The notes: a model not told the origin generated them from the sequence alone. Positions 1-17,256 are shown, counted from the first letter of the stretch. The stretch: 64,000 nucleotides of DNA from Acidiphilium sp. (GCA_028688905.1 JAQTXH010000007.1:1-64000), one strand, 5' to 3'. Numbers and translations are program-made.

Positions 1-62
1 GTCTCGGCCTTGGCCAGCATATACCCGTCAACGAACGGGCCTTTCCATACGGAGCGTGTCAT
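1..62 (-). CDS. rpsS: 30S ribosomal protein S19, N-terminal fragment
   Basis: Only the first 20 codons are in the window; the gene runs off the left edge. They read MTRSVWKGPFVDGYMLAKAE, the typical S19 start, from the ATG at 62-60. S19 binds 16S rRNA in the head of the small subunit. The start lies 3 bp after the rplB stop, so it is the next gene of the S10-type operon. The identification rests on a short but very characteristic N-terminus. Confidence 0.93.
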   Translation of the reverse strand, partial: MTRSVWKGPFVDGYMLAKAE

Positions 63-65
63 CGA

Positions 66-899
66 TCAGCCCTTCCCGACCTTACGGCGCCGGATGATCA
101 GATCATCCGTCCGCTTGTTCGAACGTGTCTTGTAACCCTTGGTCGGCTTGCCCCACGGCGTCACCGGATGACGACCGCCCGACGTCCGGCCCTCACCACC
201 ACCCAACGGGTGATCGACCGGGTTCATCGACACGCCACGGTTATGCGGCCGCCGGCCCAGCCAGCGATTGCGCCCGGCCTTGCCGAGTTCCTGGTTCGAA
301 TGGTCCGGGTTCGACACCGCGCCAATTGTCGCCATGCACTCGCCGCGCACCAGGCGAAGCTCGCCCGACATCAGCTTGACCTGGGCATACCCCTGATCCT
401 TGCCGACCAACTGGGCGAAGGTGCCCGCCGACCGCGCCATCTTGCCACCGGCACCGGCCTTGATCTCGATATTGCAGATGATGGTGCCGACTGGAATCGC
501 GGCCAGCGTCATCGCGTTGCCGGGCTTGATATCAACCTTCAATCCCGACACTACCTGATCGCCCACCTTGAGGCGCTGCGGTGCCAGAATATAGGACAAC
601 TCACCATCGGCATATTTGATCAGCGCCAGGAACGCCGACCGGTTGGGGTCGTATTCCAGCCGCTCGACCGTCGCTGCGACATCGAACTTGCGGCGCTTGA
701 AATCGACCAGACGATAGGTGCGCTTATGTCCGCCGCCCCGGAAATAGCTGGTGGTGCGGCCATGGTTGTTGCGCCCGCCGGTGGAATGCTTGCCCTCGGT
801 CAAACCCTTGACCGGCTTGCCCTTCCACAATTCCGAGCGATCGATCAGAACGGTGCCGCGCAGGCTCGCCGTGACCGGTTTGAAATGTTTCAATGCCAT
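66..899 (-). CDS. rplB: 50S ribosomal protein L2
   Basis: This 277-residue protein is close to the usual ~275 for bacterial L2. L2 is a primary 23S rRNA binder needed for subunit joining and peptidyl transferase integrity. The C-terminal region carries [13 protein letters not shown] with the conserved histidine (about residue 229), followed by the basic [10 protein letters not shown] tail. It lies 10 bp after rplW and 3 bp before rpsS, the standard S10-operon order L3-L4-L23-L2-S19. Nothing looks broken. Confidence 0.98.
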   Translation of the reverse strand: MALKHFKPVTASLRGTVLIDRSELWKGKPVKGLTEGKHSTGGRNNHGRTTSYFRGGGHKRTYRLVDFKRRKFDVAATVERLEYDPNRSAFLALIKYADGELSYILAPQRLKVGDQVVSGLKVDIKPGNAMTLAAIPVGTIICNIEIKAGAGGKMARSAGTFAQLVGKDQGYAQVKLMSGELRLVRGECMATIGAVSNPDHSNQELGKAGRNRWLGRRPHNRGVSMNPVDHPLGGGEGRTSGGRHPVTPWGKPTKGYKTRSNKRTDDLIIRRRKVGKG

Positions 900-909
900 C
901 GATTTCGCC

Positions 910-1251
910 TCAAGCCAGACGCGTCGTGAAATCGATCGACTGGCCTTCGGCCAGCGTCACGAACGCTTTTTTCAGATCAGACCGCTTGCCCGGCCGACCC
1001 TTGAAGCGCTTCGCCTTGCCCTTCTGGATCAGCGTGTTCACACCGGTCACCTTCACGCCGAACAGCCCCTCGACCGAGGCTTTGATCATCGGCTTGGTCG
1101 CATCGATCGCCACCTTGAACCCAACCTGGTTCCGTTCGGACAGCGCGGTCGCCTTTTCGGTGATCAACGGCCCGCGGATCACGTCGAACATCGCCTCACG
1201 CGACAACACGGGCTTCTTCGCCACGGGTGTTTTGTTCACGGTCGTGCTCAT
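910..1251 (-). CDS. rplW: 50S ribosomal protein L23
   Basis: This 113-residue protein has the L23 core ([18 protein letters not shown], then [18 protein letters not shown]). L23 sits at the peptide exit tunnel and docks trigger factor and SRP. It has a Lys/Thr-rich N-terminal extension ([17 protein letters not shown]) of a kind common in alphaproteobacteria. Its ATG overlaps the rplD stop as ATGA, so it is probably translationally coupled to L4. Confidence 0.97.
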   Translation of the reverse strand: MSTTVNKTPVAKKPVLSREAMFDVIRGPLITEKATALSERNQVGFKVAIDATKPMIKASVEGLFGVKVTGVNTLIQKGKAKRFKGRPGKRSDLKKAFVTLAEGQSIDFTTRLA

Positions 1252-1907
1252 GCCGCGATCTCCTCATGCGAAGCTTCACCCACCAGAATCTTGCCAGCAA
1301 GGCGCAGCTTCAAACCTTCAAGACCGGCCGTGGTGATCGCCAGAATATCGTGGTGCAGAATGTCATAGACATTCGCCCCCACCACCGGCAACACATCGAT
1401 CCCGATCAGATTGCGGCTGGCGCGGGCAAACCCATCATCGACCACCTGATCCACAATCAAGGTGCGGCCCCAGCCGAGCTTCTTGATTTTGCTGCTCAGT
1501 TCAGCGGTCTTCGCCACGCCCGCGACCGAATCCAGCACCACCAGCTTGCCTTCGAGCGCCTTCTGCGACAGCGCGAAAATCAAACCCAGACGCCGGACCT
1601 TCTTATTCAGTGAATAGCCATGATCGCGCACGACCGGCCCATGAACCACCCCACCGGTGCGAAACTGCGGTGCCCGCAGCGAGCCCTGACGGGCATTGCC
1701 GGTGCCTTTCTGGCGGAACGGCTTTTTCGTGGTGCCCTGAACTTCGCCCATGCCCTTGGTTTTATGGGTTCCGGCGCGGCGCTTGGCCAACTGCCAATGC
1801 ACGACTCGCGCCAGAATATCCGGGCGCGGCGCCATGCCAAAATATTCCTCCGGCAGCTCAGCCTTACCGTTGGTCTCGGCGTCAAGATTGTAAATATCGT
1901 ATTCCAT
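1248..1907 (-). CDS. rplD: 50S ribosomal protein L4
   Basis: This 219-residue protein is full length for L4. The tunnel-loop region [24 protein letters not shown] is present around residues 50-75. L4 binds 23S rRNA domain I and lines the exit tunnel; in enterobacteria it also represses the S10 operon, which is not shown here. It lies 4 bp after rplC and overlaps rplW by 4 bp. Confidence 0.98.
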   Translation of the reverse strand: MEYDIYNLDAETNGKAELPEEYFGMAPRPDILARVVHWQLAKRRAGTHKTKGMGEVQGTTKKPFRQKGTGNARQGSLRAPQFRTGGVVHGPVVRDHGYSLNKKVRRLGLIFALSQKALEGKLVVLDSVAGVAKTAELSSKIKKLGWGRTLIVDQVVDDGFARASRNLIGIDVLPVVGANVYDILHHDILAITTAGLEGLKLRLAGKILVGEASHEEIAA

Positions 1908-1911
1908 CGTC

Positions 1912-2586
1912 TCAGCCTTTCAACGCGGCGGGATAGACCGCATCGACCGGGCGGGGTTTTTTCACCGCATCGCACACAAATACATAGCCGTTCTTTGCAC
2001 CCGGAACCGCGCCCTTGATCATGATCAGGCCCCGTGCCTCATCGATCGCCGCGATCTCCAGGTTCATCGTGGTGATCCGCTTGTCACCGAGATGACCCGC
2101 CATTTTCTTATTCTTGAAAGTCTTGCCGGGGTCCTGCCGATTACCGGTCGAACCCAGCGAGCGATGGCTGATCGACACACCATGCGAGGCTTCAAGACCG
2201 GCAAAGTTCCAGCGCTTCATACCACCGGCGAAGCCCTTGCCCTTGCTGGTGCCCGCAACATCGACCTTCTGCCCCGGCGTGAAATGCGTCGGCGAAATCA
2301 CCGAACCCGCCTTGAGCACCGCATCGTCGGCCACGCGAAACTCGACCAGCCGCATCGCCGGCTCGACCTTCGCCTTGGCATAATGGCCCTTCATCGGCTT
2401 GGACACGTTCTTGGTCTTGGCATGGCCAAACCCCAGCTGAACCGCCGCATAGCCATCGGACTCGACCGTCTTTGCCGCCACCACCCGCACATCATCCATG
2501 TGCAGCACGGTGACCGGCACGTGGGTGCCGTCATCCCTGAACAACCGGGTCATCCCCAGCTTCTTTGCAATAATACCGGTGCGCAT
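1912..2586 (-). CDS. rplC: 50S ribosomal protein L3
   Basis: This is a ribosomal protein of 224 residues from the ATG at 2586; a GTG one codon upstream (2589) is an alternative start. It reads [20 protein letters not shown] and has the central [20 protein letters not shown] loop, which approaches the peptidyl transferase centre and contains the glutamine methylated by PrmB in relatives. L3 is an early assembly protein of the large subunit. It sits between rpsJ and rplD in the canonical order. Confidence 0.98.
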   Translation of the reverse strand: MRTGIIAKKLGMTRLFRDDGTHVPVTVLHMDDVRVVAAKTVESDGYAAVQLGFGHAKTKNVSKPMKGHYAKAKVEPAMRLVEFRVADDAVLKAGSVISPTHFTPGQKVDVAGTSKGKGFAGGMKRWNFAGLEASHGVSISHRSLGSTGNRQDPGKTFKNKKMAGHLGDKRITTMNLEIAAIDEARGLIMIKGAVPGAKNGYVFVCDAVKKPRPVDAVYPAALKG

Positions 2587-2605
2587 CACACTACTTCCAG
2601 ATTAC

Positions 2606-2914
2606 TCAGATCTTGATTTCGACATCGACGCCGGCCGCAAGGTCGAGCTTCATCAGCGCGTCGACAGTCTGCGGGGTCGGATCGACAATGTCGAGCAGCC
2701 GCAGGTGGGTGCGGATTTCGAACTGCTCACGGCTTTTTTTATCGACATGCGGCGAACGGTTGACGGTGAACCGCTCGATATGCGTCGGCAGCGGGATAGG
2801 CCCGCGCACCTGCGCACCCGTCCGCCGTGCGGTGTTCACGATCTCCTTGGTGCTGTTGTCGAGCACCAAATGATCATACGCCTTCAGGCGAATACGGATA
2901 TTCTGGTTGTCCAT
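2606..2914 (-). CDS. rpsJ: 30S ribosomal protein S10 (NusE)
   Basis: This 102-residue protein starts at the ATG (2914); a TTG two codons upstream would also be in frame. [15 protein letters not shown] and the loop [18 protein letters not shown] are diagnostic. S10 is a head protein of the small subunit and, as NusE, takes part in antitermination with NusB. It lies 90 bp downstream of tuf, so the S10 genes are probably read from the str-operon promoter. Confidence 0.98.
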   Translation of the reverse strand: MDNQNIRIRLKAYDHLVLDNSTKEIVNTARRTGAQVRGPIPLPTHIERFTVNRSPHVDKKSREQFEIRTHLRLLDIVDPTPQTVDALMKLDLAAGVDVEIKI

Positions 2915-3004
2915 CGTCAAAACCTGTCATCTTCACACGGTAGTTTCGCGCCCTTCCCGAAATTCCCGATCGGAATTCCAGGAAGGCGCATCTGGTCGGC
3001 TAAC

Positions 3005-4192
3005 TTACTTGGTCACTTTCGCAACGACGCCCGAACCGACGGTCCGGCCACCTTCACGAATGGCGAAGCGCAGCCCCTCGTCCATCGCGATCGGCGCGAT
3101 CAGTTCGACCGATACGGTCACGTTGTCGCCCGGCATCACCATCTCGACACCTTCCGGCAGGGTGACCACACCGGTCACATCGGTGGTGCGGAAGTAGAAC
3201 TGCGGGCGGTAGTTGGTAAAGAACGGGGTATGACGGCCACCCTCTTCCTTGGTCAAAATATAGACCGAACCACCAAAGTTGGTATGCGGGGTGATCGAGC
3301 CGGGTGCCGCCAGAACCTGGCCGCGCTCGACGTCTTCACGCTTGGTACCGCGCAAGAGCGCGCCGATGTTGTCGCCTGCCTGCCCCTGATCGAGCAGCTT
3401 GCGGAACATTTCCACGCCGGTGACGATGGTCTTCACCGTCGGCTTCAGGCCAACGATCTCAACTTCGTCGCCCACCTTGACGATGCCGCGTTCGACGCGA
3501 CCGGTCACCACGGTGCCACGGCCAGAGATCGAGAACACGTCTTCGACCGGCATCAGGAACGGCTTGTCGATCGGACGCTCCGGCTGCGGAATATACGCAT
3601 CCACCGCCGCCATCAACTCGATCACGGCCTGCTCGCCGATCTCCGGGTTCTTGTCTTCCAGCGCGCACAGCGCCGAACCCTTGATGATGGGAATGTCATC
3701 GCCAGGATATTCATACTTGTTCAGCAGATCGCGCACTTCCATCTCGACCAGTTCGACCAGGTCGGGATCGGCCATATCCATCTTGTTTAGAAACACGACC
3801 AGTGCCGGCACGCCGACCTGACGCGCAAGCAGAATGTGCTCGCGGGTCTGCGGCATCGGGCCATCGGCGGCGGACACCACCAGAATGGCACCGTCCATCT
3901 GCGCGGCACCCGTGATCATGTTTTTCACATAGTCGGCATGGCCGGGACAATCGACATGGGCGTAATGGCGGTTCGCAGTCTCGTACTCGACATGCGCCGT
4001 CGCGATCGTGATACCGCGCGCGCGTTCCTCGGGAGCCGCATCAATCGAGTCATAGGCGCGATAGGTCGCCCCGCCCGACTTTGCCAGCACCTTGGTAATC
4101 GCCGCGGTCAGCGACGTCTTACCATGATCGACGTGGCCGATCGTGCCGATGTTGCAATGCGGCTTGTTCCGCTCGAATTTAGCCTTGGCCAT
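3005..4192 (-). CDS. tuf: Elongation factor Tu
   Basis: This 395-residue GTPase brings aminoacyl-tRNA to the ribosomal A site. The G motifs are GHVDHGKT (about 18-25), DCPGH (about 80) and NKMD (about 135), followed by the beta-barrel domains 2 and 3 ending [14 protein letters not shown]. It starts 64 bp after the rpsG stop. In most alphaproteobacteria fusA lies between those two genes; here there is no room for it. Confidence 0.99.
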   Translation of the reverse strand: MAKAKFERNKPHCNIGTIGHVDHGKTSLTAAITKVLAKSGGATYRAYDSIDAAPEERARGITIATAHVEYETANRHYAHVDCPGHADYVKNMITGAAQMDGAILVVSAADGPMPQTREHILLARQVGVPALVVFLNKMDMADPDLVELVEMEVRDLLNKYEYPGDDIPIIKGSALCALEDKNPEIGEQAVIELMAAVDAYIPQPERPIDKPFLMPVEDVFSISGRGTVVTGRVERGIVKVGDEVEIVGLKPTVKTIVTGVEMFRKLLDQGQAGDNIGALLRGTKREDVERGQVLAAPGSITPHTNFGGSVYILTKEEGGRHTPFFTNYRPQFYFRTTDVTGVVTLPEGVEMVMPGDNVTVSVELIAPIAMDEGLRFAIREGGRTVGSGVVAKVTK

Positions 4193-4256
4193 GGGTATCT
4201 CCGTCTCGTATTTGGTTCAGCGCCGCCATCTAATCCGGCGTCAGATCAGTTTCCGT

Positions 4257-4733
4257 CTACCAGCGATAATGGCTGAACGCCTTGTTGGCTTCGGCCATGC
4301 GATGCGTGTCTTCACGCTTCTTCACTGCCGCACCACGGTTATTCACCGCATCCAGCAATTCGTTCGACAAACGATCTTCCATCGTGTGCTCGCCCCGCTT
4401 GCGCGCACTCTCGATAATCCAGCGGATCGCCAGCGCCTGCCGCCGCTCGGTCCGCACTTCGACCGGCACCTGATACGTCGCACCACCAACCCGGCGCGAC
4501 CGCACTTCGATCGCCGGCTTCACGTTGTCCAGCGCCTCGTGGAACAACCGAACCGGATCGGCATTCTGCCCGCCACGCTTTTTGAGGCTATCCAGCGCCC
4601 CATAAACAATGCTCTCGGCGGCGGATTTCTTGCCGTCATACATCAGCACGTTCATGAAACGATTGATCACGATATCCCCGAATTTCGGGTCCGGCAAAAC
4701 TTCGCGCTTGGTCGCGCTATGACGTCTGCTCAC
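4257..4733 (-). CDS. rpsG: 30S ribosomal protein S7
   Basis: This 158-residue protein starts at a GTG (4733): [21 protein letters not shown]7 nucleates assembly of the small-subunit head and contacts E-site tRNA. The helical core ([13 protein letters not shown]) and the [20 protein letters not shown] segment are intact. It is 11 bp downstream of rpsL. The next gene downstream is tuf rather than fusA. Confidence 0.98.
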   Translation of the reverse strand: MSRRHSATKREVLPDPKFGDIVINRFMNVLMYDGKKSAAESIVYGALDSLKKRGGQNADPVRLFHEALDNVKPAIEVRSRRVGGATYQVPVEVRTERRQALAIRWIIESARKRGEHTMEDRLSNELLDAVNNRGAAVKKREDTHRMAEANKAFSHYRW

Positions 4734-4744
4734 GAAATCTCTCC

Positions 4745-5116
4745 TTACTTCGGCCGCTTCGCGCCATACAGCGACCGGCGCTGACGACGCTTGGCAATGC
4801 CCTGGGTATCCAGCACGCCACGCAGAATATGATAACGCACGCCCGGCAAATCCTTGACGCGGCCACCACGGATCAACACGACCGAGTGCTCCTGCAAATT
4901 ATGCCCCTCGCCCGGAATATAACTCACCACCTCATAACCATTGGTCAGGCGCACCTTGGCAACCTTACGCAACGCCGAGTTCGGCTTCTTCGGGGTCGTG
5001 GTATAAACCCGCGTGCAGACGCCACGCTTCTGCGGGCAATTCTGTAACGCAGGCACCTTGTTGCGCTTGGCCCGAACTTCGCGCCCCTTGGCGATCAACT
5101 GATTGATAGTCGGCAT
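4745..5116 (-). CDS. rpsL: 30S ribosomal protein S12
   Basis: This 123-residue decoding-centre protein is full length. It has the conserved [18 protein letters not shown] segment and [12 protein letters not shown]; the lysines altered in classical streptomycin resistance are wild type (PKKPNS and RVKDLPG). It is the first gene of the str operon; the likely promoter is about 200 bp upstream (5319-5347). Confidence 0.98.
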   Translation of the reverse strand: MPTINQLIAKGREVRAKRNKVPALQNCPQKRGVCTRVYTTTPKKPNSALRKVAKVRLTNGYEVVSYIPGEGHNLQEHSVVLIRGGRVKDLPGVRYHILRGVLDTQGIAKRRQRRSLYGAKRPK

Positions 5117-5318
5117 GCACTCGTCGTCCTTCTGGCCTGATCATCTAGCCGGTGTCACCCGCCGCGCGCTCATACAAACACCGCAGGGCGGAGAACACTC
5201 CACCTGCGGCAACCCAGACCCGCGACCTAAGTCTGCCCATGAACCGGGCGACGGCGCCGCAAGCGTGAGAATAATGAACGGCGCGACCAGGTAAACCCCG
5301 CGTCTCGCTGAGGCGACA

Positions 5319-5347
5319 CCCTTAAGAGGCAGGCACGGGCGAGTCAA
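5319..5347 (-). promoter_or_regulatory. Putative sigma-70 promoter of the str operon
   Basis: On the minus strand TTGACT (5347-5342) and TAAGGG (5324-5319) are separated by exactly 17 bp. The -35 box is near consensus and the -10 is weak. It would give an rpsL leader of about 200 nt. It is the best match I see in the 614-bp rpsL/rpoC gap; no transcript data support it. Confidence 0.5.
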
Positions 5348-5442
5348 GCCGATTTCCCAAAAAAGCCCAGGACTCCCCATCCGGAGCCATTCCAGCGGTG
5401 AAGCGTGCCGCCGGAACCTTTGGCTCCTCCGCCCTGGACTCC

Positions 5443-5463
5443 GCTGGGGCCTTAGGCCCCAGC
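5443..5463. repeat. Perfect 9-bp inverted repeat in the str upstream region
   Basis: GCTGGGGCC and GGCCCCAGC flank a TTA loop. The hairpin is about 100 bp upstream of the proposed str promoter and has no adjoining T-tract, so it does not look like a terminator. The surrounding 5390-5490 sequence is GC-rich and codes for nothing I recognise. It may be an intergenic palindromic repeat or an operator. Confidence 0.55.
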
Positions 5464-5526
5464 CCCCGCTAGCAAGTCTTCAAGCGCGCGGCCACAGACA
5501 TCATCGCCGAAAAATCGTCAATATCA

Positions 5527-5554
5527 ATCGAGCGAGCGAAATCGAGCGAGCGAA
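5527..5554. repeat. Exact tandem duplication, 14 bp x 2
   Basis: The unit ATCGAGCGAGCGAA occurs twice head to tail in the rpoC/rpsL gap. It is non-coding and directly next to an AT-rich palindrome. It is one of several short exact tandem duplications in this window. Confidence 0.8.
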
Positions 5555-5564
5555 ATTCATAGAC

Positions 5565-5594
5565 GTTTTTTGCTTCTTTTTTACAAAAAAAGCC
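5565..5594. repeat. AT-rich palindrome family, degenerate copy A
   Basis: GTTTTTTGCTTCTTTTTTACA followed by AAAAAAGCC matches the right half of the elements at 14900-14935 and 15920-15954. It has lost the GA that would complete the AAGAAGC arm. It lies between the rpoC terminator and the str leader. No gene is visible in it. Confidence 0.7.
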
Positions 5595-5610
5595 TTCCCT
5601 TAATTCCCAC

Positions 5611-5641
5611 AAAAAAAGCCGGCACCCTCACGGCTGCCGGC
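5611..5641 (-). terminator. Intrinsic terminator of the rpoBC transcript
   Basis: On the minus strand GCCGGCA and TGCCGGC form a 7-bp GC-rich stem around a 10-nt loop, followed immediately by seven T (5617-5611). It lies 90 bp after the rpoC stop and separates the rplK...rpoC transcript from the str operon. Confidence 0.88.
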
Positions 5642-5649
5642 TTCCTTTA

Positions 5650-5714
5650 GAGCAATGAAATTGCTCGCAAAAATAGAAATAGTGCCTGTTCGTCCTTAAA
5701 CGATCAGGCTCTAT
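5650..5714 (-). repeat. Hairpin repeat, copy 1, in the rpoC 3' untranslated region
   Basis: At 5679-5714 a long hairpin has arms ATAG/CTAT, GCCTG/CAGGC and TCGT/ACGA around a 6-nt loop, interrupted by two single mismatches. On the minus strand it is followed by a T-rich run and then GCGAGCAATTTCATTGCTC, which itself contains GAGCAAT-TTC-ATTGCTC (5650-5666). The same layout recurs at 51328-51428, where the stem carries a compensating base change. It lies between the rpoC stop and its terminator. Confidence 0.75.
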
Positions 5715-5730
5715 ACCCCAACCCCGACCG

Positions 5731-9948
<4,218 letters not shown>

Positions 9949-9968
9949 TCAAACCCCGAAACCGTGGA

Positions 9969-14171
<4,203 letters not shown>

Positions 14172-14350
14172 GCCCATACCCCAATCTACATTTCGGTAAC
14201 GCCGCACCGGCCAACGAGGTGGTGCGGTGTCGCTTCAGCGACAGCGCGATCAAATCGCGCAACAGCAAACGGGCGGAGCGCCGAAGGGCACCCCGCCATT
14301 GTCAGTTCTAAAACGCCCCGATGAGCTGCCTCATGTGGCGTTGCGGAAAA

Positions 14351-14728
14351 TCATTCGATGCCGACAGATGCGCCCTGCTCTTCCAAGACCTTCTTGATCT
14401 TCTCGGCCTCGTCCTTGGTGATCGCCTCTTTCACCGTCTTCGGCGCACCTTCGACGAGATCCTTGGCTTCCTTCAGCCCCAGACCCGTGATGGTGCGGAT
14501 TTCCTTGATCACGTTGATCTTCTTGTCGCCCGCGGCCTTCAGCACAACGGTAAACTCGGTCTGCTCTTCCACCGGTGCCGCCGCAGCGCCCGCCGTGGGA
14601 GCCGCCGCCATCGCCACCGGCGCGGCAGCCGAAACACCCCACTTTTCTTCGAGCAGCTTGGAAAGCTCCGCTGCTTCGAGAACAGTGAGGGAAGAGAGTT
14701 GGTCAACTAAATTTGCAAGATCAGCCAT
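14351..14728 (-). CDS. rplL: 50S ribosomal protein L7/L12
   Basis: This 125-residue stalk protein starts at [22 protein letters not shown] (ATG 14728); the longer in-frame start at 14770 would add an unlikely 14 residues. An Ala/Pro hinge (about 35-55) separates the dimerisation domain from the C-terminal factor-binding domain [20 protein letters not shown]...[15 protein letters not shown]. It recruits EF-Tu and EF-G. An unusually long 221-bp repeat-bearing gap separates it from rplJ. Confidence 0.98.
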   Translation of the reverse strand: MADLANLVDQLSSLTVLEAAELSKLLEEKWGVSAAAPVAMAAAPTAGAAAAPVEEQTEFTVVLKAAGDKKINVIKEIRTITGLGLKEAKDLVEGAPKTVKEAITKDEAEKIKKVLEEQGASVGIE

Positions 14729-14770
14729 TTCGTCAGTTCCTATAATAGTCGTTGTGATGGTTCCATGCAA

Positions 14771-14787
14771 GCCCGAACCTTTCGGGC
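14771..14787. repeat. Perfect 7-bp hairpin upstream of rplL
   Basis: GCCCGAA and TTCGGGC flank a 3-nt loop, about 43 bp upstream of the rplL start. No T-tract follows on either strand. It may be part of the rplL leader, for example a processing or stabilising hairpin; no known family is recognised. Confidence 0.5.
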
Positions 14788-14819
14788 CTGCTCACGGCGA
14801 CGCCAAGGGGAAGCAAGCT

Positions 14820-14935
14820 CTTCTTTTTGTGAACAAAAAGAAGCAAAAAAACTTTATGAATCCAGCCCGTACCGGCGAAACCCCGGGGGACCCAACCCAA
14901 AAAAGTTTTTTGCTTCTTTTTTCCAAAAAAGAAGC
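14820..14935. repeat. AT-rich palindrome pair B between rplL and rplJ
   Basis: Two perfect 11-bp hairpins point at each other: CTTCTTTTTGT/ACAAAAAGAAG (14820-14843) followed by CAAAAAAACTTTATGAATC, and GCTTCTTTTTT/AAAAAAGAAGC (14912-14935) preceded by AAAAAAGTTTTTT. The 60 bp between them includes CAGCCCGTACCGGCGAAAC. The same composite is found at 15839-15954. On the transcribed strand each hairpin could pause or trim the rplJ-rplL message. Confidence 0.85.
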
Positions 14936-14949
14936 CTTCCTCCCTCCCC

Positions 14950-15498
14950 TCACGCCGCCTCAGCGCTCTCCTCAGCCCCATTCGCCTTGGCATATGCCGC
15001 GAAAACCCGCGCAAGTTGCCCCGCCGGCGCCTGCAGCACACCCGCAATTCGCGTCGCCGGTGCCTGGATCAGACCCATAAGCTTGCCACGCAATTGATCG
15101 AGCGACGGCAGTTCGGCCAACGCGCGAACACCCGATGCATCGAGCATCTGAGTCCCCAACGCGCCACCGACCAGCACGAACTTCTCGTTGGTCTTGGCGA
15201 ACTCGACCGCAGCCTTTGCCACCGCTACCGGATCATGCGACCACGCCAGCGCGGTCGGACCCTTCATCAGCGGCACCAGCCCGTCGAACTTGGTGCCTTC
15301 CAAAGCGATATGGGCCAAACGGTTCTTCGCCACTTTATATTGTGCGCCCGCCGCCCGCATCCGCACGCGCAACGCCGTCACATCGGCAACCGTCAACCCG
15401 TCATTACGAGTCACCACGATCATCGACGTCTCAGCGAACACGGTCGCAAGCGAGTCCACGAACTCACGCTTCTGTGCGCGATCCAATTCGGTCTCCAC
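14950..15498 (-). CDS. rplJ: 50S ribosomal protein L10
   Basis: This 182-residue protein starts at a GTG (15498): METELDRAQKREFVDSLATVFAETSMIVV. A TTG at the LDRAQ codon is a possible alternative. L10 anchors the L7/L12 dimers to 23S rRNA; the C-terminal helix ending AGQLARVFAAYAKANGAEES is the L12-binding part. It lies between rplA (476 bp upstream) and rplL (221 bp downstream), both gaps unusually long and repeat-filled. Confidence 0.97.
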   Translation of the reverse strand: METELDRAQKREFVDSLATVFAETSMIVVTRNDGLTVADVTALRVRMRAAGAQYKVAKNRLAHIALEGTKFDGLVPLMKGPTALAWSHDPVAVAKAAVEFAKTNEKFVLVGGALGTQMLDASGVRALAELPSLDQLRGKLMGLIQAPATRIAGVLQAPAGQLARVFAAYAKANGAEESAEAA

Positions 15499-15700
15499 TC
15501 GTCAGGCATCGCGCGTTTGGACCGCGCAACACCGGTTTGCCCAATGCGGCCAGGACCATCCCAGCCGCAGTTCGCCTGTCCGTGATTGGAACCATCGGTG
15601 CCTCAACACCTCCGACACCCCATCTACGGCCTGCGGAGTCACCCCCATTAAAGTCCGAAAGGACTACAAACCGTCTTGGACAGGTCCGGAACCACCAGCA
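15499..15700 (-). promoter_or_regulatory. Possible L10 leader upstream of rplJ
   Basis: This is the 200 nt before rplJ, where bacteria usually carry the structured L10 leader bound by the L10-L12 complex to repress translation. The stretch is free of the AT-rich palindromes found just upstream and can form several GC-rich hairpins. I call it from position only and did not recognise the kink-turn motif with certainty. Confidence 0.3.
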
Positions 15701-15762
15701 AAAGCCAGTAACCCCGTCATGGCCGAACCAAAGCCCGGCACATTCTCAATACAACCCCACCC

Positions 15763-15793
15763 CGTCATTGCGAGTCCTTGCGAAGCAATCCAG
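15763..15793. repeat. Dispersed repeat of the GTCATTGCGAG...GAAGCAATCCAG type
   Basis: CGTCATTGCGAG and CGAAGCAATCCAG are separated by a few bases. This imperfect palindrome resembles a short interspersed repeat that I know from many proteobacterial genomes. A related segment (CCCCGTCATGGCCG...CCCGGC, 15713-15740) lies beside it. Both sit inside the rplA/rplJ gap. Confidence 0.6.
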
Positions 15794-15838
15794 CCCCGCC
15801 ACAAACCCGCATCCGAAGTGATGCAAGCAAAGGAAAGC

Positions 15839-15954
15839 CTTCTTTTTGTGAACAAAAAGAAGCAAAAAAACTTTATGAATCTAGCCCGTACCGCCGAAAC
15901 GCCCACGCACCAAATTCAAGAAAGTTTTTTGCTTCTTTTTTACAAAAAAGAAGC
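15839..15954. repeat. AT-rich palindrome pair C between rplJ and rplA
   Basis: This is the same composite as the pair at 14820-14935: CTTCTTTTTGT/ACAAAAAGAAG (15839-15862), AAAAAAACTTTATGAATC, CAGCCCGTACCG-like middle (here TAGCCCGTACCG), then GTTTTTT and GCTTCTTTTTT/AAAAAAGAAGC (15931-15954). The total length is identical (116 bp) and the hairpin arms match base for base, while the middle differs. It begins 21 bp after the rplA stop on the transcribed strand. Confidence 0.87.
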
Positions 15955-15974
15955 CTTCCCTACCCCTAACTCCG

Positions 15975-16667
15975 TCAAGCCGAAAGCGTACTCACATCAA
16001 CCCGAACCCCGGGGCCCATGGTCGAAGACAACGCCGCCTTCTGCAAATACGTCCCCTTCGCCCCGGCCGGCTTCGCCTTCTGAATCGCATCGACCAACGC
16101 CTTCGCGTTCTCGATCAACAACCCGGCATCGAAACTCGCCTTGCCGATCCCCGCATGGATAATCCCGGCCTTCTCCGCCCGAAACTCCACCTGGCCCGAC
16201 TTCGCCGCCGTGACAGCACCTTTGACGTCCATCGTCACGGTGCCCAGCTTCGGATTCGGCATCAGCCCGCGCGGCCCGAGAATCTTGCCCAACCGGCCCA
16301 CCAGCGCCATCATGTCCGGCGTCGCAATGCAGCGATCGAACGCGATATTCCCGGCCTGCACCTGCTCGGCCAGATCGTCCGCCCCAACCACATCCGCACC
16401 CGCCGCAAGCGCCTCTTCAGCCTTGGTGCCGCGCGCAAACACACCAATCCGCAACGTCTTGCCCGTGCCGTTCGGCAGTGAAATCAGCCCGCGCACCATC
16501 TGATCGGCATGCCGCGGATCGATGCCCAAATTCAACGCCAACTCCACCGTCTCGTCGAATTTCGCTCCCGCATTGGTTTTCACCAACGCCATGGCATCCG
16601 CCAGCGGATACAGCTTCGTCTTGTCAACCAAAGCCGCCGCCTTAACCAAACGCTTGTTCTTCGCCAT
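15975..16667 (-). CDS. rplA: 50S ribosomal protein L1
   Basis: This 230-residue protein is normal for L1, which forms the mobile L1 stalk and helps release E-site tRNA. The conserved [19 protein letters not shown] segment and the C-terminal [13 protein letters not shown] are intact. It starts 2 bp after the rplK stop, so the two are coupled. In many bacteria L1 represses its own operon; no leader evidence was sought beyond position. Confidence 0.98.
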   Translation of the reverse strand: MAKNKRLVKAAALVDKTKLYPLADAMALVKTNAGAKFDETVELALNLGIDPRHADQMVRGLISLPNGTGKTLRIGVFARGTKAEEALAAGADVVGADDLAEQVQAGNIAFDRCIATPDMMALVGRLGKILGPRGLMPNPKLGTVTMDVKGAVTAAKSGQVEFRAEKAGIIHAGIGKASFDAGLLIENAKALVDAIQKAKPAGAKGTYLQKAALSSTMGPGVRVDVSTLSA

Positions 16668-16669
16668 GA

Positions 16670-17104
16670 TCAGCCCTCCACCACCGAAAGACCCATCGAC
16701 CGCGCCGACCCGACCAACATCCGCACCGCGCCATCGACATCATTGGCGTTCATATGCACCATCTTGGTCGCCGCAATTTCCCGTAGCTGCGCCATGGTGA
16801 CCTTACCAACCGTAGCACCCTTGCCCGTGGTCGTAGACCCCTTGGTAATCCCGGCCGCCTTCTTCAGAAAATACGTGTTCGGCGGCGTCTTGGTAATGAA
16901 GGTGAAACTGCGATCGCCAAAAGCGGTAATCACCACCGGCACCGGCATCCCGACTTCCATACCCTGCGTGGCAGCATTGAAATCCTTGCAGAACTGCATG
17001 ATATTCAACCCGCGCTGCCCCAAAGCAGGCCCCACCGGCGGCGACGGATTAGCCTTGCCCGCCGGTATCTGTAACTTGATATAGCCAACAATCTTCTTCG
17101 CCAT
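16670..17104 (-). CDS. rplK: 50S ribosomal protein L11
   Basis: This 144-residue protein starts at [40 protein letters not shown] (ATG 17104). The open frame extends upstream but that part is not L11-like. L11 binds the GTPase-associated region of 23S rRNA and is needed for the stringent response. It is the first gene of the cluster. The usual upstream nusG is absent; an AT-rich island lies there instead. Confidence 0.98.
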   Translation of the reverse strand: MAKKIVGYIKLQIPAGKANPSPPVGPALGQRGLNIMQFCKDFNAATQGMEVGMPVPVVITAFGDRSFTFITKTPPNTYFLKKAAGITKGSTTTGKGATVGKVTMAQLREIAATKMVHMNANDVDGAVRMLVGSARSMGLSVVEG

Positions 17105-17201
17105 CAGGCGCACTCCTATCCGCTGGCGCAAAACGCCAATAGACCGCGGTCCAACCGGCCAAAGCACCCATGCCCCAACCTCCCGCGTTCTGTGTGCGCC
17201 G

Positions 17202-17230
17202 CCTATATCGCCCCCGGCCCGAATTGTCGA
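17202..17230 (-). promoter_or_regulatory. Putative sigma-70 promoter of rplK-rplA-rplJ-rplL-rpoBC
   Basis: On the minus strand TCGACA (17230-17225) and TATAGG (17207-17202) are separated by exactly 17 bp, about 100 bp before the rplK start. Both hexamers are close to consensus. This would make the cluster independent of the missing nusG region. Confidence 0.55.
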
Positions 17231-17256
17231 GTCGGGGAGCCAGAGGCAAGCAAGCC

